Shown: positions 15,810 through 25,441 of the stretch, in pieces
Numbering within the stretch: the stretch's first letter is position 1
How the letters are laid out: each line of letters opens with the position of its first letter
From: Paenibacillus sp. sptzw28
GTDB lineage: Bacteria > Bacillota > Bacilli > Paenibacillales > Paenibacillaceae
Direction of reading: 5' to 3'
DNA: 64,000 nucleotides
Assembly: GCF_019550795.1 (NCBI RefSeq)
Contig: NZ_CP080545.1
Coordinates: forward strand, 5,437,501-5,501,500
Position numbers and translations under genes: made by a program
The notes under the pieces: generated by a model
Told to the model about the DNA's origin: nothing
Databases searched by the model: none
The model's input: the letters and a program-made list of their open reading frames with translations, nothing else

Positions 15810-16613
15810 TTATAGTTTTCTTGCTTTAACTACAAAAGTTACAGGAAGCATCTTTGCTTTTTTTGCAAAATCGCTGTCCCGTGATTGTATAATTTCATCA
15901 TCAGATTGCTCAATCATTTGTTCAATTACAAATCCCGCTTTTGCCAACGCATTCACATAAGTTGATAGTTTACGATCCGATAATGTTAGCTCACCTTCAT
16001 CAAGAGATACCGAATACCAAGATTCATCGAAATAACACTTTTTAAAAACAAGCATATTATTCTCTGCAACAACACATTTATGTATAGGGTGAGACCAACT
16101 GAAAATAAATACGCCGTCTTTTTTAAGGTAAGAAGCGATCCGCCAAAAAGTACCCTCAAGGTCGGTGGTCCAGCCTATGGCATAAATTGAATAAACAAAG
16201 TCAAAATAATCTACTGGTATGCCACATTTTTCTTCCATGGGAGAACAGATTAATTTTGCTGAAAGACCGCACGCCGTCAAATGTTGCCTTGTCTTTTCGA
16301 TTTGATTTTCTGATATATCCATACCCCATAGTTCGGATGCTTTGCGTTCCCCCAGATATTGCAAAGATTGACCGCTTCCACAGCCTATTTCCAGCATCTT
16401 TTTTCCTGAGACGTCGCCAAAAAGTTGGCATTTCTCTTCTGAGACAAATGCTCCATAAAAAGGAAGTGAGGTTGCTCCTAAAACATCATTTCCTTTTGTA
16501 TCCCAAAATAAGCTGTTTGTTTTATGAACAACATTCTTATCCATGTCGACCGAGATGGCACCAACCTCGCCAGCGCCTATAATGTTTGTTCTATAAACAG
16601 AATTTTTGTCCAT
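15810..16613 (-). CDS. class I SAM-dependent methyltransferase
   Basis: A 267-aa methyltransferase with SAM motif I MLEIGCGSGQSL, motif II MDISENQI and post-motif YFDFVYSIYAIGW. The target is unknown. Two in-frame ATGs begin near-repeats (MDKNSVYRTN at 16613 and MDKNVVHKTN 23 residues later). The second matches the usual start of relatives (MDKN..H.TN...WDTKG), so the first copy looks like a duplicated 5' end. GGAGAGGG seven bases upstream supports 16613. The start overlaps the truncated hydrolase gene by 23 bases. Confidence 0.88.
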   Translation of the reverse strand: MDKNSVYRTNIIGAGEVGAISVDMDKNVVHKTNSLFWDTKGNDVLGATSLPFYGAFVSEEKCQLFGDVSGKKMLEIGCGSGQSLQYLGERKASELWGMDISENQIEKTRQHLTACGLSAKLICSPMEEKCGIPVDYFDFVYSIYAIGWTTDLEGTFWRIASYLKKDGVFIFSWSHPIHKCVVAENNMLVFKKCYFDESWYSVSLDEGELTLSDRKLSTYVNALAKAGFVIEQMIEQSDDEIIQSRDSDFAKKAKMLPVTFVVKARKL

Positions 16614-17061
16614 GCAGACACCCTCTCCAAAATTGTTTCCCTTTAGAATCTGACTCATTTAATCTCATTTTAAGTGATTCGTGTAATTTCTTATCTTCTT
16701 CGTTAAGGCGAGATAGTCGTGTCTCACTTATTCTGGATGCATAGGAAGCATCAAAAGGACCGCTACTCACTAATATTAATTTTCTAACCATTTCAGGATA
16801 TAAGGCAGCAAAAATAAAACTTAGCCAAGCTCCCCATGAATAACCTACTAATTGGACAGACTCGTTACTATGTTCTCTAATGATTGCCTTCAACTCTAAA
16901 ACCAATTCGGATATTGTTTTCTTATTTTGAAGTGCCTCGACAACACCGGATCTGAGCGATAATTCTCTTGCGAAAGGGGCCAATTCACCAGCAGCCCCAG
17001 GTCCTCCATGGACAAGAAACGCTTTAATTGGCTCAATGCCATAAGTTCTAACTTTACGCAT
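16591..17061 (-). pseudogene. truncated alpha/beta-hydrolase
   Basis: Only the N-terminal half of an alpha/beta-hydrolase is left: oxyanion segment FLVHGGPGAAGEL and the nucleophile elbow VQLVGYSWGAW (Ser in GYSWG). The frame ends after 156 residues in unrelated sequence that overlaps the methyltransferase start; the acid and His of the triad are missing. A deletion that joined this gene to the methyltransferase leader would explain both the truncation and the duplicated MDKN start. Confidence 0.78.
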
Positions 17062-17206
17062 TATAAGCCTCCCTAGAGCCTTTTATCCGTAAAAAATTCT
17101 ATATGGAAACTACAATACCTTTTTTCTCCAAAATCCTAATAAAATAAAAGGCAGCTGCCGCGTGATATGCTCCTTCTGTAGTCAACTCGTTATCCGTTAT
17201 CGGAAC

Positions 17207-17731
17207 TCATTTCAGAAAATAATCACGTACTTCTAGCCAGTTGTTTACTCTAACATATCCTGTTTCATTAATGTTGTGTGGTGCCGTAAACAATATTCCT
17301 TGACCCGCAAATCCTTTGAAATGTCTTACATTATCGTCGATCAGGAAATCAGCACGGATAATACTCTTGTCTCCGCAAAAAACAATATTCATTTCGTTCA
17401 GAAAGGAGAAATGTTCCTTTAGCCATTCATACTTTGCAGCGAAAGAGGTTGGAAACTCCATCGCTGCTGTGGTAATGAAAACTTCGTACTGTTCACTTAA
17501 TTCTTTAATAACTTTTTGGCTGTCTTTCATGACATCTAAATCACGGAAAAATGTAGCGTCGTTTAAGTAATCAATAATCTCTTTCTGTAAATGAGGACGT
17601 AAATCCCGAAGACGCGTTCCCACCAAGTCATTTACAGTAAGATTCTCATTGTAATCACGATTAAATAATCGTAAATGTTTCGGGTTAAAATCAGCAATTA
17701 CTTCATCCATATCAATTGCAATTCTCTTCAT
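17207..17731 (-). CDS. 5'(3')-deoxyribonucleotidase-like HAD phosphatase
   Basis: A 174-aa HAD-superfamily enzyme of the NT5C/YqfW-type group that dephosphorylates deoxynucleoside monophosphates. Motif I is AIDMDEVIADFN (the DxDxV nucleophile pair), motif II lies in EVFITTAA and motif IV is DFLIDDNVRHF. The length fits compact bacterial family members. It stands alone on the minus strand between degraded genes. Confidence 0.88.
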   Translation of the reverse strand: MKRIAIDMDEVIADFNPKHLRLFNRDYNENLTVNDLVGTRLRDLRPHLQKEIIDYLNDATFFRDLDVMKDSQKVIKELSEQYEVFITTAAMEFPTSFAAKYEWLKEHFSFLNEMNIVFCGDKSIIRADFLIDDNVRHFKGFAGQGILFTAPHNINETGYVRVNNWLEVRDYFLK

Positions 17732-17884
17732 TGACTCTTTCCACTCCTTCTATAACTTTTAGGGATATTCAGCTCTAGTAATCGGTTGAATATACAACAA
17801 GTTATCTAACCGTTTATCGCAGTAATTAAGAAACAAATCGCTGTGAGAAAAGATATGGTGTCATAACAAGCTTTTCCTTTTTAC

Positions 17885-18132
17885 TCATGCCACGCCAAAG
17901 CCTGCTATTCCAAAAAGACCTATCCAATCGATTCGACGGATCCTGAACATTTGGATGATAACCCATAGCGCCGGAACGGCCCCGGATATGGCAAGCGCAG
18001 AAGTGTCGGTTGCCACTTTACTGCGCAGCAAGGAATACAATGCCAATGGAAAAAGCCAGTTGTGAAGTATAAGAGAGGTTGGGGGCTTGATCGCCAATTT
18101 TGGCCTGATCGATGAGTTGCTTCAATTCCATC
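17885..18132 (-). pseudogene. broken VC0807-type small membrane protein
   Basis: Two frames form the N-terminal part of a VC0807-family membrane protein. The start (MELKQLIDQAKIG, ATG about 18132, AGGAGAG upstream) is in one frame; after a shift near 18075 the homologous part LILHNWLFPLALYSLLRSK, then ALAISGAVPALWVI, continues in another. The frame then stops at 17885, after about one third of the usual length. Not expected to be functional. Confidence 0.6.
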
Positions 18133-18260
18133 TACATTCTCTCCTCTTAATAGCCTGATATATATAAGACCCATTGTTAATGGAAAAGGTGTATCTCTAA
18201 ACATTCGTTTTATTTAAACCCAGTCCTCTTTCGAAAATAATAAAAATGGTTCCAACGAGA

Positions 18261-18290
18261 AAACGGCAGCCATTATGCCGGCTGCCGTTT
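18261..18290 (-). terminator. hairpin after the glycosyltransferase gene
   Basis: AAACGGCAGCC, eight-base loop, GGCTGCCGTTT: 11 perfect pairs. It lies 19 bases after the stop at 18309. The flanking tract is TCTCGTTGG on the minus strand, so the U-tract is weak. Confidence 0.75.
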
Positions 18291-18308
18291 CTTATCACTA
18301 CCGGGTCG

Positions 18309-19478
18309 TCAGTTCCGGCCTGCCAATTCCATAAGGCGGGCGACAATAGCTGCAGGAGGAAGCTGGCTTTCGTTCTCCTCCTTGACTTCTTGGGCCGCCC
18401 GGGTGAAGCTGGGATCCTCAAGAAGCTGCTTCAGGCTGCTTCGCACCGTCTCCGCATCGGCTTCCTCCGGCAGGTGCGTAAGCCCGATCCCCCGCTGCTT
18501 TACCGCGGCAGCGTTCATGTGCTGGTCGGCCCCGTGCGGGAGCACCAGCTGCGGAACGCCTGGGGCTACGGCACTCATCATTGTTCCCGATCCGCCGTGA
18601 TGCACGATAGCAGAGCATGTCGGTACCAGATCACTTAGAGGAACCCAACCGGTTGCCCGAACATTGGCCGGTAAAGTACCGAGTACGGACGGGTCTGTTC
18701 CACCGAGTGCCAGAATAACCTCGGTATCCAGGCTTCCCACCGCCTCTAACACTCCGCTCAACACGCCAACGCCTGCCACTTGAGGGATCACGGTACCCAG
18801 TGTGACGCAGATACGAGGCCGCGATCGCGGCTCTAAAAGCCAGTCCGGAAGCTCGCCGCCTCCGTTATATGGAACGTAGCGGACGAACCATGCGTCCGTA
18901 TGGTCAGGCTGCCGCATACTGGGCGGGCATGTTTCAATCACAGCCGTCGGCCGTACGGGGCCGCCGATCACGCCATTCCGTTCACCGGCTGGACGCACAG
19001 CCTCGTAAATAAGATTAATAAAATCGGTTATCTTACCGAATGATAGTATACCAAAGCCATGGACTACGGAAGGAATGGATAGTAGAGAAGCGGCCAGTGG
19101 TCCAATGGCATCAAGCGGCGTGTGGACAATTAAATCCGGCTTCCAGGATCTGGCAGTCAGAATGGTGCGGTCAGCCATACGATTGCTGACTTCCGACATC
19201 CACTCGGCGGTACGGGCCATATTGTCTCCCGAGAAGGGATCACGGAAATTCTTGAATGCATCCGCGCCCCTACTACCAGTGGCTATTGCCATGATATTGA
19301 TCCCGGGCGATGCATCCACCGCCGGCAATCCCGCCCGGCCGCTTGCTTTAACAGCCTGATCGGTAGTGACGACGAGTACTTCATGCCCCGCGGCACGCAG
19401 TGCCCAAGCAAGAGGGACAACAGGAAGAAAATGCCCCATACCGGGGAAACTGGTGAATAAAACTTTCATTTGAAACAA
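18309..19478 (-). CDS. macrolide-type glycosyltransferase (GT1, MGT-like)
   Basis: A 389-aa GT-B-fold enzyme that transfers sugar from a nucleotide sugar to a small hydrophobic acceptor (macrolide, flavonoid or lipid). The N-terminal FTSFPGMGHFLPVVPLAWAL contains the His found as base in this family. The C-terminal donor site is AIVHHGGSGTMMSA plus LVLPHGADQHMNA (PSPG-like). Start is TTG at 19478 or the ATG three codons later; AGGAGG lies four or thirteen bases upstream, so neither spacing is ideal. Divergent from the kinase gene at 19600. It could give resistance by inactivating an antibiotic, or act in secondary metabolism; no biosynthetic cluster is beside it. Confidence 0.9.
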   Translation of the reverse strand: MFQMKVLFTSFPGMGHFLPVVPLAWALRAAGHEVLVVTTDQAVKASGRAGLPAVDASPGINIMAIATGSRGADAFKNFRDPFSGDNMARTAEWMSEVSNRMADRTILTARSWKPDLIVHTPLDAIGPLAASLLSIPSVVHGFGILSFGKITDFINLIYEAVRPAGERNGVIGGPVRPTAVIETCPPSMRQPDHTDAWFVRYVPYNGGGELPDWLLEPRSRPRICVTLGTVIPQVAGVGVLSGVLEAVGSLDTEVILALGGTDPSVLGTLPANVRATGWVPLSDLVPTCSAIVHHGGSGTMMSAVAPGVPQLVLPHGADQHMNAAAVKQRGIGLTHLPEEADAETVRSSLKQLLEDPSFTRAAQEVKEENESQLPPAAIVARLMELAGRN

Positions 19479-19599
19479 ATCGCCTCCTAATTTTATAATC
19501 CTGCCAATGACAAGTAATACGTTCCCTTCCAGAAAGTGGATTTTGGTCCCCCACCTTTATACCCCAAAAACGAAGTAATCTAACATCCAACTATGGACT

Positions 19600-21504
19600 T
19601 TGATGAGCAATTACATCCGAAAAAGGAAATCGGCTTCCCGTATTGAATATCAATTGGCAAATCATAAAAGGATAGAGGGGATTACAACGGATAGAAAGCG
19701 CTTTCTCAGCATCAAGACCAAAATGGTCCTGTTGTTCCTGATTGTAATTATACTGCCGATATTCGTCATGTCGTACAGCTCATATCTGTCTACCCAGAAG
19801 CTGCTGGTGAGGAAATATACCGACCTTCTGCAGGAAATATCCAGACAGGCAAATTTCCGTATCGATGAATATTTGAACGAGGTGGAGAAAATTTCGATGC
19901 TGGCCAGCTACGGCATCAACAGCTACGTCTCCTACTCGGAGCAGGACAATTACCCGATTCAGAATTATTTGAGGGACAGCAATAAAGTAAACGAGAATCA
20001 GGCTTATACGTTGTTAATGAACTACATCATGATGAAGGACCGCGCCTTCTCCATCTATATTTACAACTTAAACGGCGGAAGGGATCTGTATATCAGCCCG
20101 AACAAGCCGATTAATTACAGCTACAACGCGTCACAAGAACCGTGGTTCGGGGCGTTTCTAGAATCGCCCGATGCCGCGAGCTATTTGCAAACTCACCGGG
20201 ACCTCCAGGTTAAAAGCGAGAACAACTGGGCCATTTCCAGCATACGCAAAATATTCGATATGAATAACGGCAAACTGCTTGGAGTTATGGTAATCAGCAT
20301 CGATCTCGATTTCATCGATAAAGTAAACGGCCGTCTGCTGGATTCACGGAGGACAGCGTTTACGATCCTGGATGAGCATCGGAATATCGTATACAACAGC
20401 GATTACGGTTCAATCGGCAAGCCTCTGGCCAAGGTATTCCCTGCACGGCTGGACGAGATTTCAGGAAAAGCCGGCGGAGCCGTTTTGCACGTAGGCAATG
20501 AGGATTATATCGTTACTTCCATGCCGTTCGAGCATCGCAATTGGCAAACGATTCTCCACATGCCTATGGACGAACTGTCCGTTGAAGGGGACATTCTGCG
20601 GCGAAATTTGATCATGATTGCCATTCTGGTGACCCTGTTTGCCGTTGTCAGCTCATTTTATGTAACAACCCGAATTACCCGGCCGATCAAGCTGTTGATG
20701 CGCAACATGACCTCGGTGGAAAGAGGGAAATTCGAGAATTTGCAGACCATCCGTTCGAATGATGAAATCGGATTGCTTGCGAGCCGGTTCAACCTGATGT
20801 CCCGGGAATTGAAGCGGCTGGTTGAGCGAATTTATATGGAGGAAAAGCAAAAGGCGGAAGCGGAAATACAGGCTTTGCAGGCTCAGATTAATCCCCATTT
20901 CCTGTACAATACGCTGGGTTCGGTCAAGTGGATCGCTTCCATGCAGCGGGCGGACAAGATCGTGGAGATGACGGAAGCGTTAATCTCGATGCTTCGTTAC
21001 GCGACCAAGAAAGTGGGTACACTTGTGACCGTTCGCGATGAGCTGGAGAACATCATGCATTACATAACGATTCAAAAAATCCGCTACTACAACCGGGTGC
21101 AGGTTGAATTCGATGTCGATGAAGCTCTGCTGGACAAGAAAATCCTTAAATTGACGATACAGCCTATCGTAGAGAACGCCATATTCCACGGAACATCGGA
21201 AAACGAGGATGAAGGCATAATCGGTATCGCCATATACCGTGATAACAGCGATATTGTCATTTCCGTTGCGGATAACGGCGCGGGTATGGATGAAGCGACA
21301 ATCGAAACGCTGCAGAAAGAGATCTCGAATGCGAACGGCTCGTTTAACGGCATCGGGATCAGCAATGTAAACAGCAGAATCAAGAATCACTTCGGCAGCG
21401 CATATGGACTCCATTTCACCAGCGAAACGGGAAAAGGAACAACGTTCTATATTAGAATTCCCGGTACTGAAAACCCGGAACGGCAGGGGGAAATGACACG
21501 ATGA
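19600..21504 (+). CDS. sensor histidine kinase, YesM type
   Basis: Membrane sensor kinase, 634 aa. TM1 about 42-60, extracellular dCache-like sensor about 61-335, TM2 about 336-355, HAMP about 356-410 (ITRPIKLLMRNMTSVERGKF), His_kinase domain with INPHFLYN (phospho-acceptor His about 433), HATPase with QPIVENAIFHG and DNGAGM. Partner of the next gene, coupled by ATGA (21501-21504). The start is uncertain: TTG/ATG at 19600/19603 has no clear ribosome site, while AGAGGGG at about 19673-19679 precedes a stretch without a standard start. The cre-like palindrome at 19693-19706 lies in this doubtful region. It heads the operon that ends at the glycoside hydrolase. Confidence 0.92.
   Translation: MMSNYIRKRKSASRIEYQLANHKRIEGITTDRKRFLSIKTKMVLLFLIVIILPIFVMSYSSYLSTQKLLVRKYTDLLQEISRQANFRIDEYLNEVEKISMLASYGINSYVSYSEQDNYPIQNYLRDSNKVNENQAYTLLMNYIMMKDRAFSIYIYNLNGGRDLYISPNKPINYSYNASQEPWFGAFLESPDAASYLQTHRDLQVKSENNWAISSIRKIFDMNNGKLLGVMVISIDLDFIDKVNGRLLDSRRTAFTILDEHRNIVYNSDYGSIGKPLAKVFPARLDEISGKAGGAVLHVGNEDYIVTSMPFEHRNWQTILHMPMDELSVEGDILRRNLIMIAILVTLFAVVSSFYVTTRITRPIKLLMRNMTSVERGKFENLQTIRSNDEIGLLASRFNLMSRELKRLVERIYMEEKQKAEAEIQALQAQINPHFLYNTLGSVKWIASMQRADKIVEMTEALISMLRYATKKVGTLVTVRDELENIMHYITIQKIRYYNRVQVEFDVDEALLDKKILKLTIQPIVENAIFHGTSENEDEGIIGIAIYRDNSDIVISVADNGAGMDEATIETLQKEISNANGSFNGIGISNVNSRIKNHFGSAYGLHFTSETGKGTTFYIRIPGTENPERQGEMTR
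19693..19706. promoter_or_regulatory. cre-like palindrome (possible CcpA site)
   Basis: AGAAAGCGCTTTCT, a 14-base perfect palindrome close to the CcpA consensus TGAAARCGYTTTCA. It sits at the 5' edge of the first gene of a sugar uptake operon, where roadblock repression is common. If the true kinase start is downstream, the site would be in the leader. Confidence 0.4.
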
Positions 21505-23120
21505 TTAAAGTGCTCATTGTCGATGACGAGCTCCTGATGAGAATCGGATTAAAATCGATGATTCACTGGGAAGAATACGGCTTCACCATTATCGGCGAAG
21601 CGTCGAACGGTAAGGAAGCGCTCGATATAGCGGCGTCCAACCCGCCAGACCTGATTATTACGGATATTAAAATGCCGGTGATGGATGGGCTCGAATTGAT
21701 CCGTACCGCGGCGCAGCTGTCGGATTCGTGCAGGTACGTTATTTTAAGCTGCATGGAGGAATTCCATTATGTGAAAGAAGCATTAAAGCTTGGCGCAGTC
21801 GATTATTTGGTCAAGAGCGACTTGAAGCACAATCAGCTGATCGAAATGCTGGACAGGGTCAAACCGATGATTCGGGACGGGAACAGTCTTCGGCGGAATG
21901 AAACCATTACTGCCGGCAACTATCAGCAAACCGTCAGCTACCTGAAAGAGCAGACATTCAAGGAGATGATCAGCGGCCTCAAATCCGAGCGGGATTTCAT
22001 CAAGGAAATGAAGCAGCTGAGCATCCGTCTGCGTCCCGACGGACTTCTGGTGATGCAATTATCCATTGACCGGTTCGAGACGATTCGAAACAAATACATA
22101 GAGAAGGATGAGAGGCTGCTGAGGTTTTCCATCGTTAATATCCTCGAAGAAATGATACCGTCCAAGTGGAACAAGGAGATTATTATCGGGAGCTCCAGTG
22201 AATATTTGCTTGCCGTTAACCTCGATCCGTCCGAAGTGAAGGCCGGAACGTACAAACAGAGCGCGGACCGGCTCTGCCGCACGCTAATCGGGGCGATGAA
22301 GGATTTCATGAATATCTCGGTTACAGTTGGTTTAAGCACGCCGGTATCCGGTTATGCAGGCCTGAAAACGGCTTGCGAGGAAGCCGATTTGGCGGTAAAG
22401 CAGCGTTTCTTCCATGGAACCGGAAAGACAATCTGGTTCGACCATATGGCGGCGAAGCCGGTGCGGGACAATCACGATATCCCGTTTAAACGCGAAGATG
22501 CGAAGCAGTTCCGCATTGCGCTGGAGAGTCTCAGGCTGGAAGATGGCCTGGGGTTTATTCGCGACCTTCAAATAAGAATTTCAGCGCATGATAATCTATC
22601 CGAACAGGCAATCCGTCAAACCTATATCCGGGTGATCGGTCTTATCGGAACGTATCTTCCCGCGGACCGCCCTAATGCGGCAGGCGGTAAAACACCCTAT
22701 GAACGCATTCTGGAATTGGACACGATGCAGGAACTTCATAATTATGCTGAAAGCCATCTGTCCGACCGTTATAAGGGACAAAATGCCGATCAGCAGCAGC
22801 GAAGCTATGTGGAAATGGCGATGGATATCATTATGGAGTACTATGCGGAGGACATTTCGCTTCAAAGCGTCGCGAGCCGGATTAATGTCAATTCATCGTA
22901 CTTGAGCCGCGTATTCAAGCAGGAAGCGGGAGACAATTTCATCCGGTTTCTAACGAAGGTTCGTATCGACAAAGCGAAATTTTTCCTCGATTCCAGGCAT
23001 TTGAAGGTGTATGAAGTGGCGGAAAAAGTAGGCTACCTCAATTACACCTATTTCAGCAAAATATTTAAGAAGGTTGTCGGCGTAACTCCGGAGGAATATA
23101 GGAATATGTCAAAAAAGTAG
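21501..23120 (+). CDS. response regulator with AraC-type DNA-binding domain, YesN type
   Basis: Cytoplasmic response regulator, 539 aa. Receiver domain 1-120 with phospho-acceptor Asp about 55 (LIITDIKMPVMDG), acidic pair VDDE and Lys in VKSD. A middle region of about 300 residues, and two AraC-type HTH motifs at about 440-535 (ISLQSVASRINVNSSYLSRV; KVYEVAEKVGYLNYTYFSKI). It should activate the ABC and hydrolase genes downstream when its kinase senses a sugar. Confidence 0.93.
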   Translation: MIKVLIVDDELLMRIGLKSMIHWEEYGFTIIGEASNGKEALDIAASNPPDLIITDIKMPVMDGLELIRTAAQLSDSCRYVILSCMEEFHYVKEALKLGAVDYLVKSDLKHNQLIEMLDRVKPMIRDGNSLRRNETITAGNYQQTVSYLKEQTFKEMISGLKSERDFIKEMKQLSIRLRPDGLLVMQLSIDRFETIRNKYIEKDERLLRFSIVNILEEMIPSKWNKEIIIGSSSEYLLAVNLDPSEVKAGTYKQSADRLCRTLIGAMKDFMNISVTVGLSTPVSGYAGLKTACEEADLAVKQRFFHGTGKTIWFDHMAAKPVRDNHDIPFKREDAKQFRIALESLRLEDGLGFIRDLQIRISAHDNLSEQAIRQTYIRVIGLIGTYLPADRPNAAGGKTPYERILELDTMQELHNYAESHLSDRYKGQNADQQQRSYVEMAMDIIMEYYAEDISLQSVASRINVNSSYLSRVFKQEAGDNFIRFLTKVRIDKAKFFLDSRHLKVYEVAEKVGYLNYTYFSKIFKKVVGVTPEEYRNMSKK

Positions 23121-23208
23121 CAGAACCGGTAAACAACGTTTATTACGGAAGAACCGCTCCCTCTATACAATTAATAATGAAATACGACTACCGAAGGGGG
23201 AAGAGTTG

Positions 23209-24513
23209 GTGAAGAAGAAATGGTTCATCATTGTTGTCTCACTTACGCTCATGGCCTTGCTTGCAGCTTGTTCCGGCAATAATAAACCTGCGGATCAGGC
23301 CGCGGAAGGGAATCAGAAGGTGTCCGGCAGCGAAAGCGGGAAGAAGGCGGAGCAGGTTACACTTCGCTATTCCAGTTATTTGCTCGATACCGCGCAGGCA
23401 GGCAAAGCGTATTATGACGCTATTGCCGAGTTTGAAAAGCAGAATCCGGACATCAAGATAGAGACGGATTTCATTCAGAATGCGAACTATACGGCAGGTA
23501 TCAAAACGCGCCTGCTCGGCGGAGAGAAAATGGACGTTTTCGATACGTGGTCCCCAAGCTTGTTTGCCGAATTTGCGGCGCTCGGCGATCAGGTGTATCT
23601 GGATTTGACCGGGGAAGCGTTCCTTAACGAGTTTCTGCCGGCGTCTTTAAAGCCCGTCACGGTAGACGGCAAGGTTCTTGGGGCGCCTGAATTGATGCAC
23701 AGCGACGGCCTGCTATACAACAAAACGATGTTTGAAGAATACGGCCTCAAGGTTCCGCAAACATGGGACGAATTCATAGCGGTATGCGAAACGCTCAAGG
23801 AGAAAGGCATTATTCCGATCGCAATGGACTCGGAATGGTGGGTCCCTCAATTCTTCTGGGGCTCCATCATGTCGAACAACGGCGCCGATGCAGCCTGGAC
23901 CGCCAAACTGGAAAGCGGCGAAGTAAAGATCGCCGATCCGATTTTTACAGACGCGATCCAGAAGCACAAACTGCTCGTGGATAAAGGGTACATGCCGAAG
24001 GACTGGACGGGAATCAAGCACGAACAGGCCAAGGATCTTATCGGTCAAGGCAAAGCCGCAATGATCATTACGGGAACGTGGGATATTGCCAGCATTATGG
24101 AGCGGAATCCGAAAAACGACATCGACTTCATGATTGTACCCGGCAGCGGTAAGACGGTACCGAACATTAATGTCGGCACGTACCGGGTGATTAACAATAA
24201 GACGGAGCATCCGGAAGAGGCCAAGAAGTTCGTTGCATTCATGAACAGTAAAGCGAACCAGGAGAAGCTGGCTGCCGGAGCCAAGGCAGTACCTTCCGTG
24301 AAGGGAGCCGAAATAAGCGATCCCGTAAGCAAGAAAATTGCCGCCGTTGTAACCCGTGACGATGCGACCTTGTACTGGCCGCATACCGTGTCGACCGAAT
24401 CGCTGCAGGTCAAAATCCTCGAGGGCGTGAACAAGTATTTGGCCGGTCAACTGGACCTTGACAAGACGCTCGCGGAGATTCAGAAAGCGATCGACGACGC
24501 CAGGCAAGGGTGA
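23209..24513 (+). CDS. sugar ABC transporter substrate-binding lipoprotein (family 1)
   Basis: Extracytoplasmic sugar-binding protein, 434 aa. Lipobox LLAAC near residue 22, then a Ser/Lys/Glu linker and a family 1 solute-binding fold (RLLGGEKMDVFDTWSPSLFA, GKAAMIITGTWDIASI, EEAKKFVAFMNS). AGGGGG lies eight bases before the GTG at 23209; the TTG at 23206 is possible. Its 88-base gap after the regulator may hold a promoter. The ligand is probably an oligosaccharide released by the hydrolase at the operon end. Confidence 0.92.
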   Translation: MKKKWFIIVVSLTLMALLAACSGNNKPADQAAEGNQKVSGSESGKKAEQVTLRYSSYLLDTAQAGKAYYDAIAEFEKQNPDIKIETDFIQNANYTAGIKTRLLGGEKMDVFDTWSPSLFAEFAALGDQVYLDLTGEAFLNEFLPASLKPVTVDGKVLGAPELMHSDGLLYNKTMFEEYGLKVPQTWDEFIAVCETLKEKGIIPIAMDSEWWVPQFFWGSIMSNNGADAAWTAKLESGEVKIADPIFTDAIQKHKLLVDKGYMPKDWTGIKHEQAKDLIGQGKAAMIITGTWDIASIMERNPKNDIDFMIVPGSGKTVPNINVGTYRVINNKTEHPEEAKKFVAFMNSKANQEKLAAGAKAVPSVKGAEISDPVSKKIAAVVTRDDATLYWPHTVSTESLQVKILEGVNKYLAGQLDLDKTLAEIQKAIDDARQG

Positions 24514-24519
24514 TCTGAC

Positions 24520-25431
24520 ATGAGAAGGCTTTCCCTGACGTCAGAACGCGACAGAAGAAATATCATTCTGCTGCTGTTTACCTTACCGGCACTTGTTATC
24601 TATACCGCTTTTTTTCTACTGCCCATTGTCGGAAATGCGTATCTCAGCCTCTTTGATTGGAATGGCGGCAATACGAAAATGAGGTTTGTCGGGCTGGATA
24701 ATTTCATCCGGTTATTGACGGACGATAAGGAATTCGCAAGCGCGCTGTGGCACAACGCGGTCTATATGGTTACCGTGGTGCTTATCCAATTGACACTGGC
24801 GCTCATCTTTGCCCTGATCCTGGCGAAGAAGCTGTGGGGCGGAAACTTTTTCAAGACGATTTTTCTGCTGCCGGTTGTTCTCTCTAACGTAACGCTTGCA
24901 CTCGTCTGGTCTTATATGTTTGACCCGATGAACGGATTTCTCAATTCGCTGCTTCAATCGACCGGTCTCTCTTTCTTGACGCGCAATTGGCTTGGCGATC
25001 CGGGCACCGCCTTGTTCTCGATCGCGTTCGTGAATTCGTGGCAGTATGTGGGCTACTCTATGGTGATCTTCATCGCAGGGCTGCTGACTATTCCGGAATC
25101 GCTCTATGAGGCGGCCGATATTGACGGAGCGAGCCGCTTCCGGAAGTTTATACATGTGACGGTTCCATTGTTAATGCCGGCCATTATGATGAACGTCGTC
25201 CTGGCGACCACCGGAAGCCTCAAGGTGTTTGACCTCATCTATATCATTACCCCGCCGGGGGGACCGGTCAGCAGCTCGACGGAAGTGCTGGGAACGCTGA
25301 TTTATAAAATCGGCTTTACATACGGCGAAATGGGGTACGCCTCCGCCGTCTCCCTCGTGCTGCTCATCGTGATCATGATCGTCGGCTTCGTCCAGATCCG
25401 GTTATTTCGCGCCAAGGACATCGGCTATTGA
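24520..25431 (+). CDS. sugar ABC transporter permease (MalF/UgpA type)
   Basis: First permease of the sugar importer: 303 aa, six membrane helices. The EAA loop that docks the ATPase reads YEAADIDGASRFRKFIHVTVP. It starts six bases after the binding protein stop. No ATPase gene is in the operon, which is usual where a shared MsmX-type ATPase energises several importers. Confidence 0.94.
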   Translation: MRRLSLTSERDRRNIILLLFTLPALVIYTAFFLLPIVGNAYLSLFDWNGGNTKMRFVGLDNFIRLLTDDKEFASALWHNAVYMVTVVLIQLTLALIFALILAKKLWGGNFFKTIFLLPVVLSNVTLALVWSYMFDPMNGFLNSLLQSTGLSFLTRNWLGDPGTALFSIAFVNSWQYVGYSMVIFIAGLLTIPESLYEAADIDGASRFRKFIHVTVPLLMPAIMMNVVLATTGSLKVFDLIYIITPPGGPVSSSTEVLGTLIYKIGFTYGEMGYASAVSLVLLIVIMIVGFVQIRLFRAKDIGY

Positions 25432-25441
25432 GGGGGACGTG

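Noticed and set aside
23713..24507. 264-aa minus-strand open frame
   Set aside because: Antisense of the sugar-binding lipoprotein, without a start context or recognisable motif.
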